Assembly: GCA_030062745.1 (NCBI GenBank)
Contig: CP099840.1
Coordinates: 18,769,382-18,833,381 of the forward strand
Source: Capitulum mitella
Lineage: Eukaryota; Arthropoda; Thecostraca; Pollicipedomorpha; Pollicipedidae
Direction: 5' to 3'
DNA length: 64,000 bases
The notes below the pieces were generated by a model. That model saw only the letters and a program-made list of their open reading frames with translations, did not search any database and was not told where the DNA came from. Within the stretch, counting starts at the first letter, position 1. Each line of letters starts with the position of its first letter. Position numbers and translations under genes: made by a program. Positions 55,095 through 64,000 of this stretch are shown here, one piece after another.

Positions 55095-57890
55095 GATCAC
55101 TTCAGATTTGTTTTATTTCTAACTGTTATGAGCATACTACTAGCATGGTTACAGCATTCCAGTCGCTTCTGATCCCACACGTGATATCGCCTCATCCAGC
55201 CATAAAAAAGATCGTTCCTTCAGTGACAGCTGGGCTGGCCAAAACAAAAATAGGCTCAATTTTGAGAACATTTGTGACCTTAGATTAACTCATGTTGTTA
55301 GCTGAGGAACTTTTGTTAGCGGCGCAATTCTTTCTTAGCCCTGCCATTTTTATGCAATTTTTCACGGGAAAAACGGGTGTGCCGGGACCGGAGGGACCTT
55401 CAGACGGTCAATATCAAAGGCTGGTCTACAGCGCACCTGGAAAAGGCAAATTTTAACGTCGGCAGAAGTCTTCAAATTTTCTTACACTCAGGAGTTTCCA
55501 AATGATACCCATATTAGTCTGGTTCGGAGCAACATCCTCATGGGCAATCTTCTGACCTTGTCTGACCCTGTATGAAGTCGTGTAGGATCAGAAGGAGGTC
55601 GGACACATAGAAAAGTGTCCAAGCTTGTGCAGAACACAGGGAGCAATCGTCTGACACCCATATGGGCTATGGTTCGGGCAAGAACGATTTTCGCAAATGT
55701 AGAGGTCATGCAGGGAAAAGTCATTGTGACTTGTCTTAAACCAAAATAAAGCACATTTTGGTAGTTGGAGATGCTAGACGACATCATAGCCTTTGTTTCT
55801 GCTAGCAGAAGTTAAGAAATAAAGCGGTAAAAAGTAGGTAACTCTAAAAAAAAAGTGAAAAGTTAGTTTTGTAGTGGGCTGCACTCACTGGCCCTAAAAA
55901 GATCACCTCTGCAACTGGAGCTCGTGACCCGAGTGGGCTCAAACTTCTCAAAGCAATCATTGGATCTAGATGATCTGATGTGCCAGGTTTCAAGTAATTC
56001 CGAGGCATGAGGGTGTTAACTTTCGGATCTAACTGTACGATTTGTCCCAGAATGCCCTGAACCCGGCACCGCCTGACGTGTTTTTGTACCCGGCGACCGC
56101 CGGAGCGTCAAAAAGGGCGCCCCGTTGCATAGGCGCGGAAGCCATGGCGCCAGAGAGCTTAACCCCCCAGCTTTTTTGAATTTTCACTTTGAACCTACGG
56201 GCATTGACTGGAAAGAATTGACCCACATTGCTTGTCTCCTCCCCGAACTGGAGGGGAGTTTCCGTGCCCCGGCCTCCCCCCCCCTGTTATCTCAGGATCT
56301 AACCGTCGGATCTGAACTGGTTTACCAGCAATCGATAGCCCTGAGTCTTGCATTTCAGAAAATGTTATGTTAGCCCTAGTCACCTGACTGATGCCGTCAC
56401 AGGTCACGTAAAACGCATAAAACGACGTCGGAATAATTGACGTTGGTTCGTACGTCATATCATCGGCAGTACTGATCTGTAGATCCTTCAGCTGGCTATC
56501 AAACAAAAAGAACATTATCTTCTGCATCAGAAGCATGCTAAAATGTTCAAAAAATATTGCGTCTAGGTCATCCTGGGGCCAGGCGAAATACTGGTCTTAC
56601 TTTACACGCCAAAGATCGGTACTTAATCGCAGCCGTAATGATCCATGTGGCAAAAAAGACTGAAGTGGATCCTTCTGATGCTCAGTTTTGCATTACCTGC
56701 TTTTCATCCAGTCAAGGTCAGCCTAGGCCAGGTCAGATAAGACTGCATCACTCTTCGTGCCAAAGAGCCATAATTACCCTCTGGGATTCTTAACTGCGTC
56801 ACGTACATAACTGAAATGACATCTCGTGACAATTAAATTTGCTCTGTCTGCTATTTATCTGCTCAAGGTTAAGCCAGGCCATGACAGATCAACATTTTTT
56901 CCGACTAGGAAGGTTGCTCTCTTCTGCTACTGAACGGTCTTCCTCAGGCAACGTTGCATTTCATTCCGTTTTGACATCTACCTATGGCATGGCCTGACAT
57001 GACCCCACGTTGTTCTTTGTGAATCTTGCTAAGACACGGATGAACATTTGCTTTCCAGGCTTGAACCATGGGGAAGGCCAGCGGCAACCATTTCTGTCAC
57101 CCACAATGCAACAGTCCCATGGTCAGTATGCATGTGACCTAGCATGACCTTTAATGCTGATGTGTCACGGTTGAATGCCATTTTAGGACCTTGTACTATG
57201 TAAGTCCAAATAATCCACGTATTACATTCGAAAATATTATCAAAAAACCAAGCATGTACGCGCCACCGCACGAAGACGCGAAAACATGCATGCAAGGGCC
57301 CATTTATGACGTCATATCTCCATGACCTAACCTAGCATGGATATGGTTTTAATGTTAAAATATGTAAAACTGATTGATGAACAGGAGCTGCAAGTTTGAT
57401 TAGCCTGGCTATAACGGTTCAGAAGTTATTTACGAAAAACCGAGAGGGGTGCCCCATTTGACACCCCGCGCGATGCCTGGTTAAGGTTCATCTGCATTTT
57501 TGCGTGTCACAACAGGGCAGTGCTGGGTGAGTTCAGTGTTTTCATTATTGGAGCCATGATGTTGTCAAAAATGTAGTAAAATGTTAGAATGGGCTGCATT
57601 CGATACGTCTTCCAGTTCTACTGCGGAACCTTATTCATACAAAGCAAAGCTTATCGCTGTCGTTTATAAAGCTAAATCGCCTTTGTAAAGTAATTGCAAG
57701 GCTTTGACGCCCGTCAGAGCATCGGCTGGCCAGACGTTGGCCGTGAAATATATAGGTTGTGATACACAAATCGCTGAGCATATAGATTTCAGCTGTGTTT
57801 TAGTCTACTCGATGTGCGATTAAATTCATTCCAGTTTTACCAAACACAGACGTTTCGCACTTCTTCGTTCGCAGGCTATGAGGCTATGTG
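55095..57890. other. long stretch without a gene
   Basis: Mixed composition with TGACCT words and a GC-rich patch at 56090-56160. No protein family, tandem repeat or RNA recognised. About 57438-57477 has GGGGTGCCCC...CACCCCGCGCG and then GGTTAA, possibly a degraded piggyBac-like end. Confidence 0.35.
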
Positions 57891-57892
57891 GT

Positions 57893-57920
57893 AAAACAAA
57901 ACAAAACAAAACAAAAACGC
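57893..57920 (+). repeat. (AAAAC)n microsatellite
   Basis: Four to five AAAAC units. Confidence 0.9.
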
Positions 57921-57942
57921 TATGGACTTCGCTTTGTTGACA

Positions 57943-57990
57943 TGAATGACATGACATGACAATGACATGACATGACATGTTGACATGATA
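57943..57990 (+). repeat. (ACATG)n microsatellite
   Basis: About nine imperfect TGACATGACA-type units. Confidence 0.85.
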
Positions 57991-58399
57991 TGAAACGAGA
58001 AGGGGTGTTGCACTTTTAGTAACTTCATGTCAACTTTGGCTATTAAAGTGTTCTTACATAATGAAATAACCATTAAATATCATTATTTGATCATGGTAAA
58101 TGGTATTTATTTCATTTGTTCCATTTCCAACCAGCTTGTCATGAAAGATGGGACTCGTCAAATTTTCTCCCTGTGCTTAACGATATGTCCGGCTGGGCGC
58201 GTCGCCCGAGCGGACGCGCCGCACTGCGTGCCTGTCCATCCGCCACCCCTTTGCTTCTCCGAGTGCTGTTTGCAGAGTGTCTGAGAAGTCTGAGTGACTG
58301 AGGAGTGCCTTCTAGTGTGGACCTGACCGGTCGCTTGGCAAAGCAGCGTTCCACCCTCCGATTGTGTAACATTAGCGCACACCACCGAAACATCTGACA

Positions 58400-59480
58400 G
58401 TATCGCATGCACCGCGATACCGCACGTCATCTGGTGTTCTTGGTGGTCATCCGTATTCTGTTTGCCGCTGCGACCCGTGCTCCTCGACCATGGACGGTAC
58501 CAGCACATGTACGGCTCGTGCACCATGTATCTCGTCCTGCCACCACGGAGCGGTTACTCCATGTCGCCACCGCGCGGCCCCTCGCTTGCCTGCGACACGG
58601 GCTCTGTCACTGTAGTCCGCGCAAATTTATTAGAATGGCCTGTGATAATCCTAGATCGCAGCAGAAGCCCACCGTTGTACGTGCCTGGCTGTTACGCTGT
58701 ATCAACACCGTCGCATACCACCATGACCTTCTGCAGTGTGGCTGGGATGCAGCGTTCAATGCCGCCAACGTCACAGACGTGGTAGGGTGGTATTCTCTGA
58801 CACGCGAGTTGTCCTCGATAGCTACGCCTCCTTCAGGGACATCAAATTACGCATTCCGACCGCACCACCCACCTCGGGAGCAACACGTGATCTCATCGTC
58901 CTCAGAGCCACAGCTCCGTGGTCGCAGGGCCACGGCTCGGACCTGCATCGTTAAGCAAATAGGGCCGTCAGATCTGCGATAAGGAACGACACGAAACAGG
59001 ACATCGCCGACAGAATCAACTCGCAAGGACCGGGCTTTGTGTGGCACCACCACATCATACGTGGCAAACGATCCAGCCAAACCGTAGTGCCACCTGTCAG
59101 TCCTGACGTCATCAATGACTTCTTTGTTAGTGTGGGACCACGAGTGGCCGCCGAGGTTGCCGGACGCGGTGCTGCTCTTAACCTCCTAGTCCGGTTGCCG
59201 CGTGTCGGCACTTGGGCCTGCCATGTGCAGCCGATCTCTTTTGCCGACCACCTGCGACGCATTATTTTTAACATGGGGAACTTGGCAGCGTGCGATGTTG
59301 ACGGACCCTGCATTAAAGTTTTTAAGATATCCTTTAACTTAACTGGACATGTCTTACTGCGCACCGTCAACGCCTACTTGGCACAGATGAGGTACCTGCC
59401 TCATGGAAGCATACTACTGTACATCATATATTTCATAGCACTGAAGATGCACTGAAGAGGGCCATGACCGAAAAGTCTGC
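58400..59480 (+). pseudogene. non-LTR retrotransposon (LINE) ORF remnant, 5' half of the reverse-transcriptase ORF plus tail
   Basis: Recognisable blocks in order: RDIKLRIPTAPPTSGATRDL and LIVLRATAPWSQGHGS (frame of 58736-58954); from 58958 NRAVRSAIRNDTKQDIADRI; SPDVINDFFVSVGPRVAAEV; RLPRVGTW; and FNMGNLAACDVDGPCIKVFK with ISFNLTGHVLL (to about 59360). This is the linker between endonuclease and RT, followed by the first RT motif (K...G.DG). The RT catalytic YADD, thumb and 3' coding region are missing. A 3'-end-like stretch with CACTGAAGATGCACTGAAGA and GACCGAAAAG follows at about 59440-59485. Frames change upstream of 58958. Similar elements are common in arthropod genomes, by recollection. 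Confidence 0.7.
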
Positions 59481-59589
59481 TCATTCCCTGGCTGTTTCAA
59501 GAGTCGCAAGCCACATTATACGGCATACAAGCCTACAAACAGCAAGAAGAAAAGTAATGTTGCGGATCAGGTTTAGCACAAAAGCTGAA

Positions 59590-59810
59590 TTATGGATTAT
59601 GGGAAGGGCGAGGTAGATTCTGCTCCGCTCTCCTCTGGTTTTTCTCTTGTCATTCCCGGGCTTTTGGGAGCTGCTTCACGAAACCTGGATACTTTTGCTA
59701 AATATGTTTTTGATATGTTGTGTGAAATTTTCGAGAATTTGCCTTCTTTAGTGGCGGTTCCAGGACACTTTTTTGAGGCATGTTTAAGGAATATTGCGCT
59801 TTCTGGAGAT
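59590..59810 (+). repeat. diverged copy of the piggyBac-like repeat interior
   Basis: GGGAGCTGCTTCACGAAACC and TGGATACTTTTGCTAAATATG parallel the copy at 63775-63800 (GACGCAGCTTCACGAAACTT, GGTCACTTTTCCTACATG). Later a GGCGGTTCCAGGACACTTTT stretch matches the GGGGCAGAGCCAGGC region. No TTAA-CCC terminus is preserved. Confidence 0.45.
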
Positions 59811-60187
59811 CGCGTACTTCGACGCGGTCATCAATTATTTTTGTGTCTTATAATCTCGCGGACAGTTCAAATGTTCGAACTATTTGCAACCCGCTCACTC
59901 AAGTATTTTTAAGAAAAATGTTGGTCAATAGCTGATCCAGGGACATGTAAAGGAGTGTTTGTATTTTCTCATTCCTAGGAATTTATGACTCATTGTACGA
60001 ATAAAACAAAGCTCACGCGTGATATAGACATCTTCATCTTAATTAACGCATATAATTCACCTCTATATACTGTCTGGGGCGTCTCCAGACGTCGGCTGTC
60101 GGGCGCATATTTCGTCCAATAACATGTTCAGAGCGCCTAATAGGCATCCGGATCTTTGTGAGTGGTTTTCTTACCTCCACATATGTA

Positions 60188-60211
60188 CCGTAATCACCCA
60201 AGTATAATGCT
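60188..60211 (+). repeat. pogo element terminal inverted repeat (left)
   Basis: 24 bases identical in reverse complement to 62238-62261, preceded by the TA duplication at 60186-60187. Confidence 0.9.
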
Positions 60212-60383
60212 TACGCAAGTATAATGCTCCCCCCACTTTTGAATCGAAAAACAGGTCTTTTTTGTCATACCCAAGTATAACGCTCGCCCTAAGTTTTCAG
60301 ATTTTTCTGTTAAAAAGAAGTTTTCAGATTTTTTATGAAAAAAATTTATTTCCGATAAAGAAATTACATTTTCTGCACTTCAA

Positions 60384-61700
60384 TCATAATCCATCAAAGT
60401 CATCATGATCACTGTCATCAAAAAGTTCATGAAACTCTTCCGGAGTTAGTCTTGCATCTGTATCCCAGTTGGGGTCAAGTTGGTCTTCATCTTCTTCATT
60501 TTCTTCTTCTGTGTCTTCTTTCCAGAGTTCATCGTCTTCTGTGCCATCCAAATTATTTGAGATTCCAGTCTTCAGGAAACTCTTGACAACCATCTGAGAC
60601 GGAATGTCATCCCAGGCTTCCTTGACCCAAGTAGAGACTAGAGACAGGCTAGGTCTCTTGAAGTTTCCACTCTTGGTCTGTTCTTGCTGACCAGAAGCCA
60701 TCCAAGCCATCCATTTTTGCCTCATTCTGTCCTTGAACGGTTTGTGCAGAACGACATCTAGAGGTTGCAGGATAGATGTCAAGCCACCAGGAATCACTGC
60801 TTGGGTGGTGTTGAGAGAAGCACATTTTCTTTTCACTTTGTCAGTCATGTGTGCTCTGAACTGATCCCACACTAAACAGGATTTCTTCTTCAGGAGAGCT
60901 CCAGGCCTGCTATTCCAAGCTCGATTGAGCCACAGCACAATTCCTTCTTCATCCATCCATCCTTTGGGATGTACATGGATCACCACACCAGCTGGAAATT
61001 TCTCTTTTGGAGCTGTCTTTCGTTTAAAAATCACCATTGGCTTGAGCTTAGTTCCATCTGCCATGCAGGTCAGGACTGTGGTGAAGTGTGTCTTTTCATA
61101 TCCAGTTGTTCTGATTTGGACAGTTTTGCTTCCCTTGGGCTCAACTGTTCTACTGCCAGACATGTCAAAACACAGAGGTGTTTCGTCCATGTTCCCAATC
61201 TATGAGAGTTCAAAGTCATGCAGTTTTCTTTGATTCAACACATAGGAGTGAAATGAAATTACTTTGTTATCAAGTTCTAAAGGTAGTTTTTGAGAGATTT
61301 TTGTCTTCTGCCTCAGGCTCAGGCCATTTCTCTTCATGAATCTGTGGACCCAATTCAGAGAAGCCTTGAAACCTGGATCTATCTTCCTTCTGAGAGCCTC
61401 TAGCTGGATGTGAAGCATCGTGACAATGTAGCCACTGCATCTCTGGTCAGTCACCCATTCCACAAGCTCTTTTTCCAAGTCCGGGTACTTGGCTGGGAGG
61501 CCCCTGCATGCTCTTTTGGTTTTTGGCAGCTCAACCAGAAGTTCTTTCCGTTTTCTCCACAGCCTGACATTTGCCTGTGGAATTGTGAATTCTCTGGAAG
61601 CAGCCCAGTTGCCATTTGCTTCTGCAAATTTGATGACTTTTAGCTTGAAAGAAGCCTCATAAGAAGACCTTTTTCTTTTCAATCCTGGAGTGTCAGTCAT
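60384..61700 (-). pseudogene. pogo/Tigger transposase (CENP-B-like HTH + DDE), one internal TAG
   Basis: 438 codons from ATG (61700) to the final stop, interrupted only by TAG at 61202-61200. Part 1 (166 codons) holds an N-terminal HTH (KRKRSSYEASFKLKVIKFAE and the EFTIPQANVRLWRKRKE block, residues 8-54) and a CENP-B-type HTH (residues 62-130, WVTDQRCSGYIVT, WVHRFMKRNGLSLRQKT). Part 2 starts three codons past the stop (NMDETP) and holds the DDD core: Asp of NMDETP, Asp of VWDQFRAH, Asp of QPLDVVLHKPFK. The spacing is 106 and 35 residues (DD35D), complete. The C terminus is an acidic tail (EDTEEENEEDEDQLDPNWD). Frame is kept across the TAG. Most likely a CAG to TAG mutation, because relatives have Gln there. 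The motif order and HTH pair argue against a Tc1 or mariner transposase. Confidence 0.9.
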
Positions 61701-62237
61701 GCCTGTTTGGGGGATACAGAATGATTGTCGTTCAAATTAACAACGGTAAATTAACAACATTCGACGCATAGAAGTTCATTCGTTCATTCTCACTGTAACT
61801 TCTTTACCTGCACGGGCCAATCAATGAATGATCTCCGTCTCTATTGTGATCAGCGCTCTACGAATGATGAGCGTTCTGATCGTCCCTATGAATGATCATC
61901 GCCTCTATTGTTCATAAAGAATGAAATGAGTGACGCTTACACAAGTTGTTCATTGTGAACTTTCACTCGATAAGATGAAGCATTATTCGGTGGCTGAGAA
62001 AAACTAAGCGATGGGGGCGTTCCGGCTTGGATGCTCAATTAAGCAGATTTCTCGATTCCTGCAACTTCCCTTCCTGTATTATATTGATTGATAAAATACC
62101 ACAAACGTACTAATAAAATTTATTACATAATTTGATCTCCCCTTACACAGAATTTGACTTTGCAAACTAGGATTTCTCACACACTCAAGTATAATGCTCC
62201 CCCAACTTTTAATGTTAAAATTTGGGACGAAAATGGG

Positions 62238-62261
62238 AGCATTATACTTGGGTGATTACGG
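62238..62261 (-). repeat. pogo element terminal inverted repeat (right)
   Basis: Followed by TA at 62262-62263. Confidence 0.9.
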
Positions 62262-62263
62262 TA

Positions 62264-63688
62264 ACAGTCAGATGCCATAGAACTCAGTGAAGATAAAAGC
62301 AGAGGCGGCTCCAGAGTAGGGGTATTTTAATAATAGCAGGCATTTCTTCTTATTAAGGTGACTTCTTAGGTGACTTCTTATTCCTGAGAAATCATGCCTC
62401 GATTTACGGTGTAAAGCACAGCTATAACCATGTAGTTATCAACCCCACTTTTTCTGGTAACTAGATCCGACTATTCATTATACGTACATAATAAGGTGAT
62501 AAAATAAATGACACATATCGAAATATTTGCCGAACGCAAAAAGCCCGCCAGACTGAAATTATGTTGCAGAATGAATTAACATATTCCAAAAACATGTACC
62601 TCTTGCGTATCCTGGATGCGTCTATGAATTTTGGAAATCGTTTTTTTCTGGCACACGTGATGAATCTATCATTTGTCAGCAGAATATGGCATTAAGTAAA
62701 GCAAAATCGGCATCAAAATGTGGTCAGAAACGTCGTATAAATAAGCAGCCATTTATATCTTTAATTTGGTCCCCTCAAAATTTTCAACATTTCTTTTCTA
62801 GGAACACCGTTTTCCAATGCGAAGTCGGACCAGTAATTTTCGAGATCGCGGGGGAGGGCAGAATTTGCTCCCCAACCTCCAGCACGGAATCGTACGTACC
62901 GGCAGGAGCACGAAAGAGGGTTAACTGTCAATCAGAGCGCCGTCTGCCACTGACATGCCCTTCCCCTCCTAGGCAGTTCCCGGCCACCGTTCTAATGGTG
63001 TTTTGCGCCCTCCGAAACTTTGAATTTACGGACCTTTTTCACGCAACTGCGAATCCGTCTGATTTTTACGTATTGTTCTCAACATACCTTTTGAGGCGGA
63101 ATGACCCCAGCTTCAAAATACTCGATTTTTCGATCCCACTATTCGAATGCACCCCTTTAAATATTCGAGTCCAAAAATCTGTCCAAATTATCAGCTCTAC
63201 TAGTGGCAAGATTCGAGAATGGCATGATATTGGCATGGGGCATTTGACGGGAGGGGTGCCAAATGCCTCACCTCTCTTATTTGTCAATGCAGTTGTTGTA
63301 AAGCCCCATCCTCTTGAATAACCCGGGAATTTTATGCTTACGGTGTTCAGATACACTTGATGTTTCCAAAACTTTCAAAAACTTTCCTTTCTGAGGTTCT
63401 TGCTTTAGGAACATTTCGTAAGGTTTGAAGAAGCTTCCGGCGGATACGTTTGGGACAATCCCTAGGAAAATTTTCGAAAGGAATCATCCTGTTTTGGAAA
63501 ACGTCTAGAAACTGATTCTATGAAGACTTTTTACTTTCCGTAACCTGTCATCCGTAAGCCATACGCATGATCGGCAGTTGGAGCCACGTATTGCCATTGA
63601 ATATCTTGCCGGCATCTCGATTCCTCGATTCCTGGAGGGGGGAGGGGGTGAGGCGTGTGGGGGCGCAACCGACAACAGTAGTTCCTTA
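62264..63688. other. stretch without a supported gene
   Basis: A 211-codon ORF (62686-63321, +) exists, but no domain, signal peptide or repeat is recognised in it and codon composition looks like neighbouring non-coding DNA. I treat it as chance. A G-rich run lies near 63636-63662. Confidence 0.3.
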
Positions 63689-64000
63689 TTAACCCTATTC
63701 CCGACAGGGGGGCTGAATCCGCCTCCTCGTGTTTTTTGCTTGCCAGCTCCAGAGATTTTGACGCAGCTTCACGAAACTTGGTCACTTTTCCTACATGTGT
63801 TTCAACGTACTGCAACAAAATTTCGTAATTCTATTTTACTCAGGGGCAGAGCCAGGCAACGTTTTTAGGAGGCACCTCAGATCATTTGTGGCCATGTTGA
63901 GGGTAAAAGGAAAATGTCTGCTAAAAATAACGATTTTAAGCTAGAACTTAAAACCTTACATGGATGTATAGATATACAGTTGGACAAGTAAACGAATACA
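63689..64000 (+). repeat. piggyBac-like family copy, runs off the window
   Basis: TTAA at 63689-63692 followed by CCCTATTCCCGACAGGGGGG, then the same landmarks as 636-960 and the reverse of 21380-21710 (GTTTTTTGCTTGCCAGCTCC, GCAGCTTCACGAAACTTGGT, GAGCCAGGCAACG, GGTAAAAGGAAAATGT, CATGGATGTATAG). The 3' end lies beyond the window. Confidence 0.7.

Larger units (their letters stand above)
60188..62261 (-). mobile_element. pogo/Tigger-type transposon, full length
   Basis: 2074 bp bounded by a 24-bp perfect terminal inverted repeat (60188-60211, beginning CCGTAATCACCC, and 62238-62261, ending GGGTGATTACGG). It is flanked by TA on both sides, the Tc1/mariner-pogo target duplication. AAGTATAATGC words recur in the subterminal regions (60215, 60272 and 62183). 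It carries one transposase gene on the minus strand. Only one nonsense codon breaks it, so insertion was probably fairly recent compared with other elements here. Confidence 0.9.

Noticed and set aside
62686-63321. 211-codon ORF
   Set aside because: No domain, start context or splice signal; composition like flanking non-coding DNA.

Overview
This is eukaryotic, almost certainly animal, DNA. Coding blocks are split by GT-AG introns, there is no bacterial gene density, and the window is saturated with microsatellites, minisatellites and decayed transposons of animal type (hAT, pogo/Tigger, Tc1/mariner, piggyBac-like MITEs, non-LTR LINE). Short interstitial CCTAA runs (about 15866 and 23293) and the style of the LINE favour an arthropod, such as a chelicerate or crustacean, but this is inference and other invertebrates remain possible. 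Only one ordinary host gene is recognised. It is a cyclase-family (kynurenine formamidase/isatin hydrolase-like) hydrolase on the + strand, whose last three coding exons lie at 5921-6128, 6663-6850 and 8185-8275. Intron phases match at both junctions, but one apparent 1-nt indel lies in the middle exon. Its 5' exons were not found. Layout: 1-5.9 kb holds dispersed repeats, an inverted repeat pair and a C-terminal fragment of a repeat-borne protein family. 5.9-8.3 kb is the cyclase gene. 8.6-9.5 kb has a (CT)55 tract, an alternating CG/CA tract and a 33-bp minisatellite. 11.2-12.05 kb is a foldback element. 13.6-17.3 kb is a hAT element with a perfect 8-bp target duplication, a BED-finger exon and nested repeats. 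19.7-21.7 kb has a 165-bp tandem array and a complete TTAA-flanked piggyBac-like element. 22.7-23.6 kb is a foldback minisatellite of TTCGTC units. 30-38.6 kb has two related composite elements built from degenerate short-period arrays, and between them a decayed full-length copy of an uncharacterised RNase H-like repeat protein (33.2-35.2 kb). 38.6-49.7 kb has small repeats, an internally deleted copy of the same family as the 3.3-kb fragment, and a dead Tc1-like element. 49.8-51.1 kb is CpG-rich with exon-like segments that I cannot identify. 52.4-55.1 kb is a large palindrome carrying two head-to-head hAT transposase remnants. 58.4-59.5 kb is a LINE remnant. 60.2-62.3 kb is a full-length pogo-like transposon whose transposase is interrupted by one nonsense codon. 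The window ends inside another piggyBac-like repeat copy. No operon or pathway exists here. The dominant biology is layered transposition: elements nested in elements, repeated use of palindromic or foldback architecture, and progressive decay. I found no CRISPR array, rRNA, intact tRNA or recognisable viral gene. The most unusual structures are the palindromic minisatellite elements and the large hAT palindrome.
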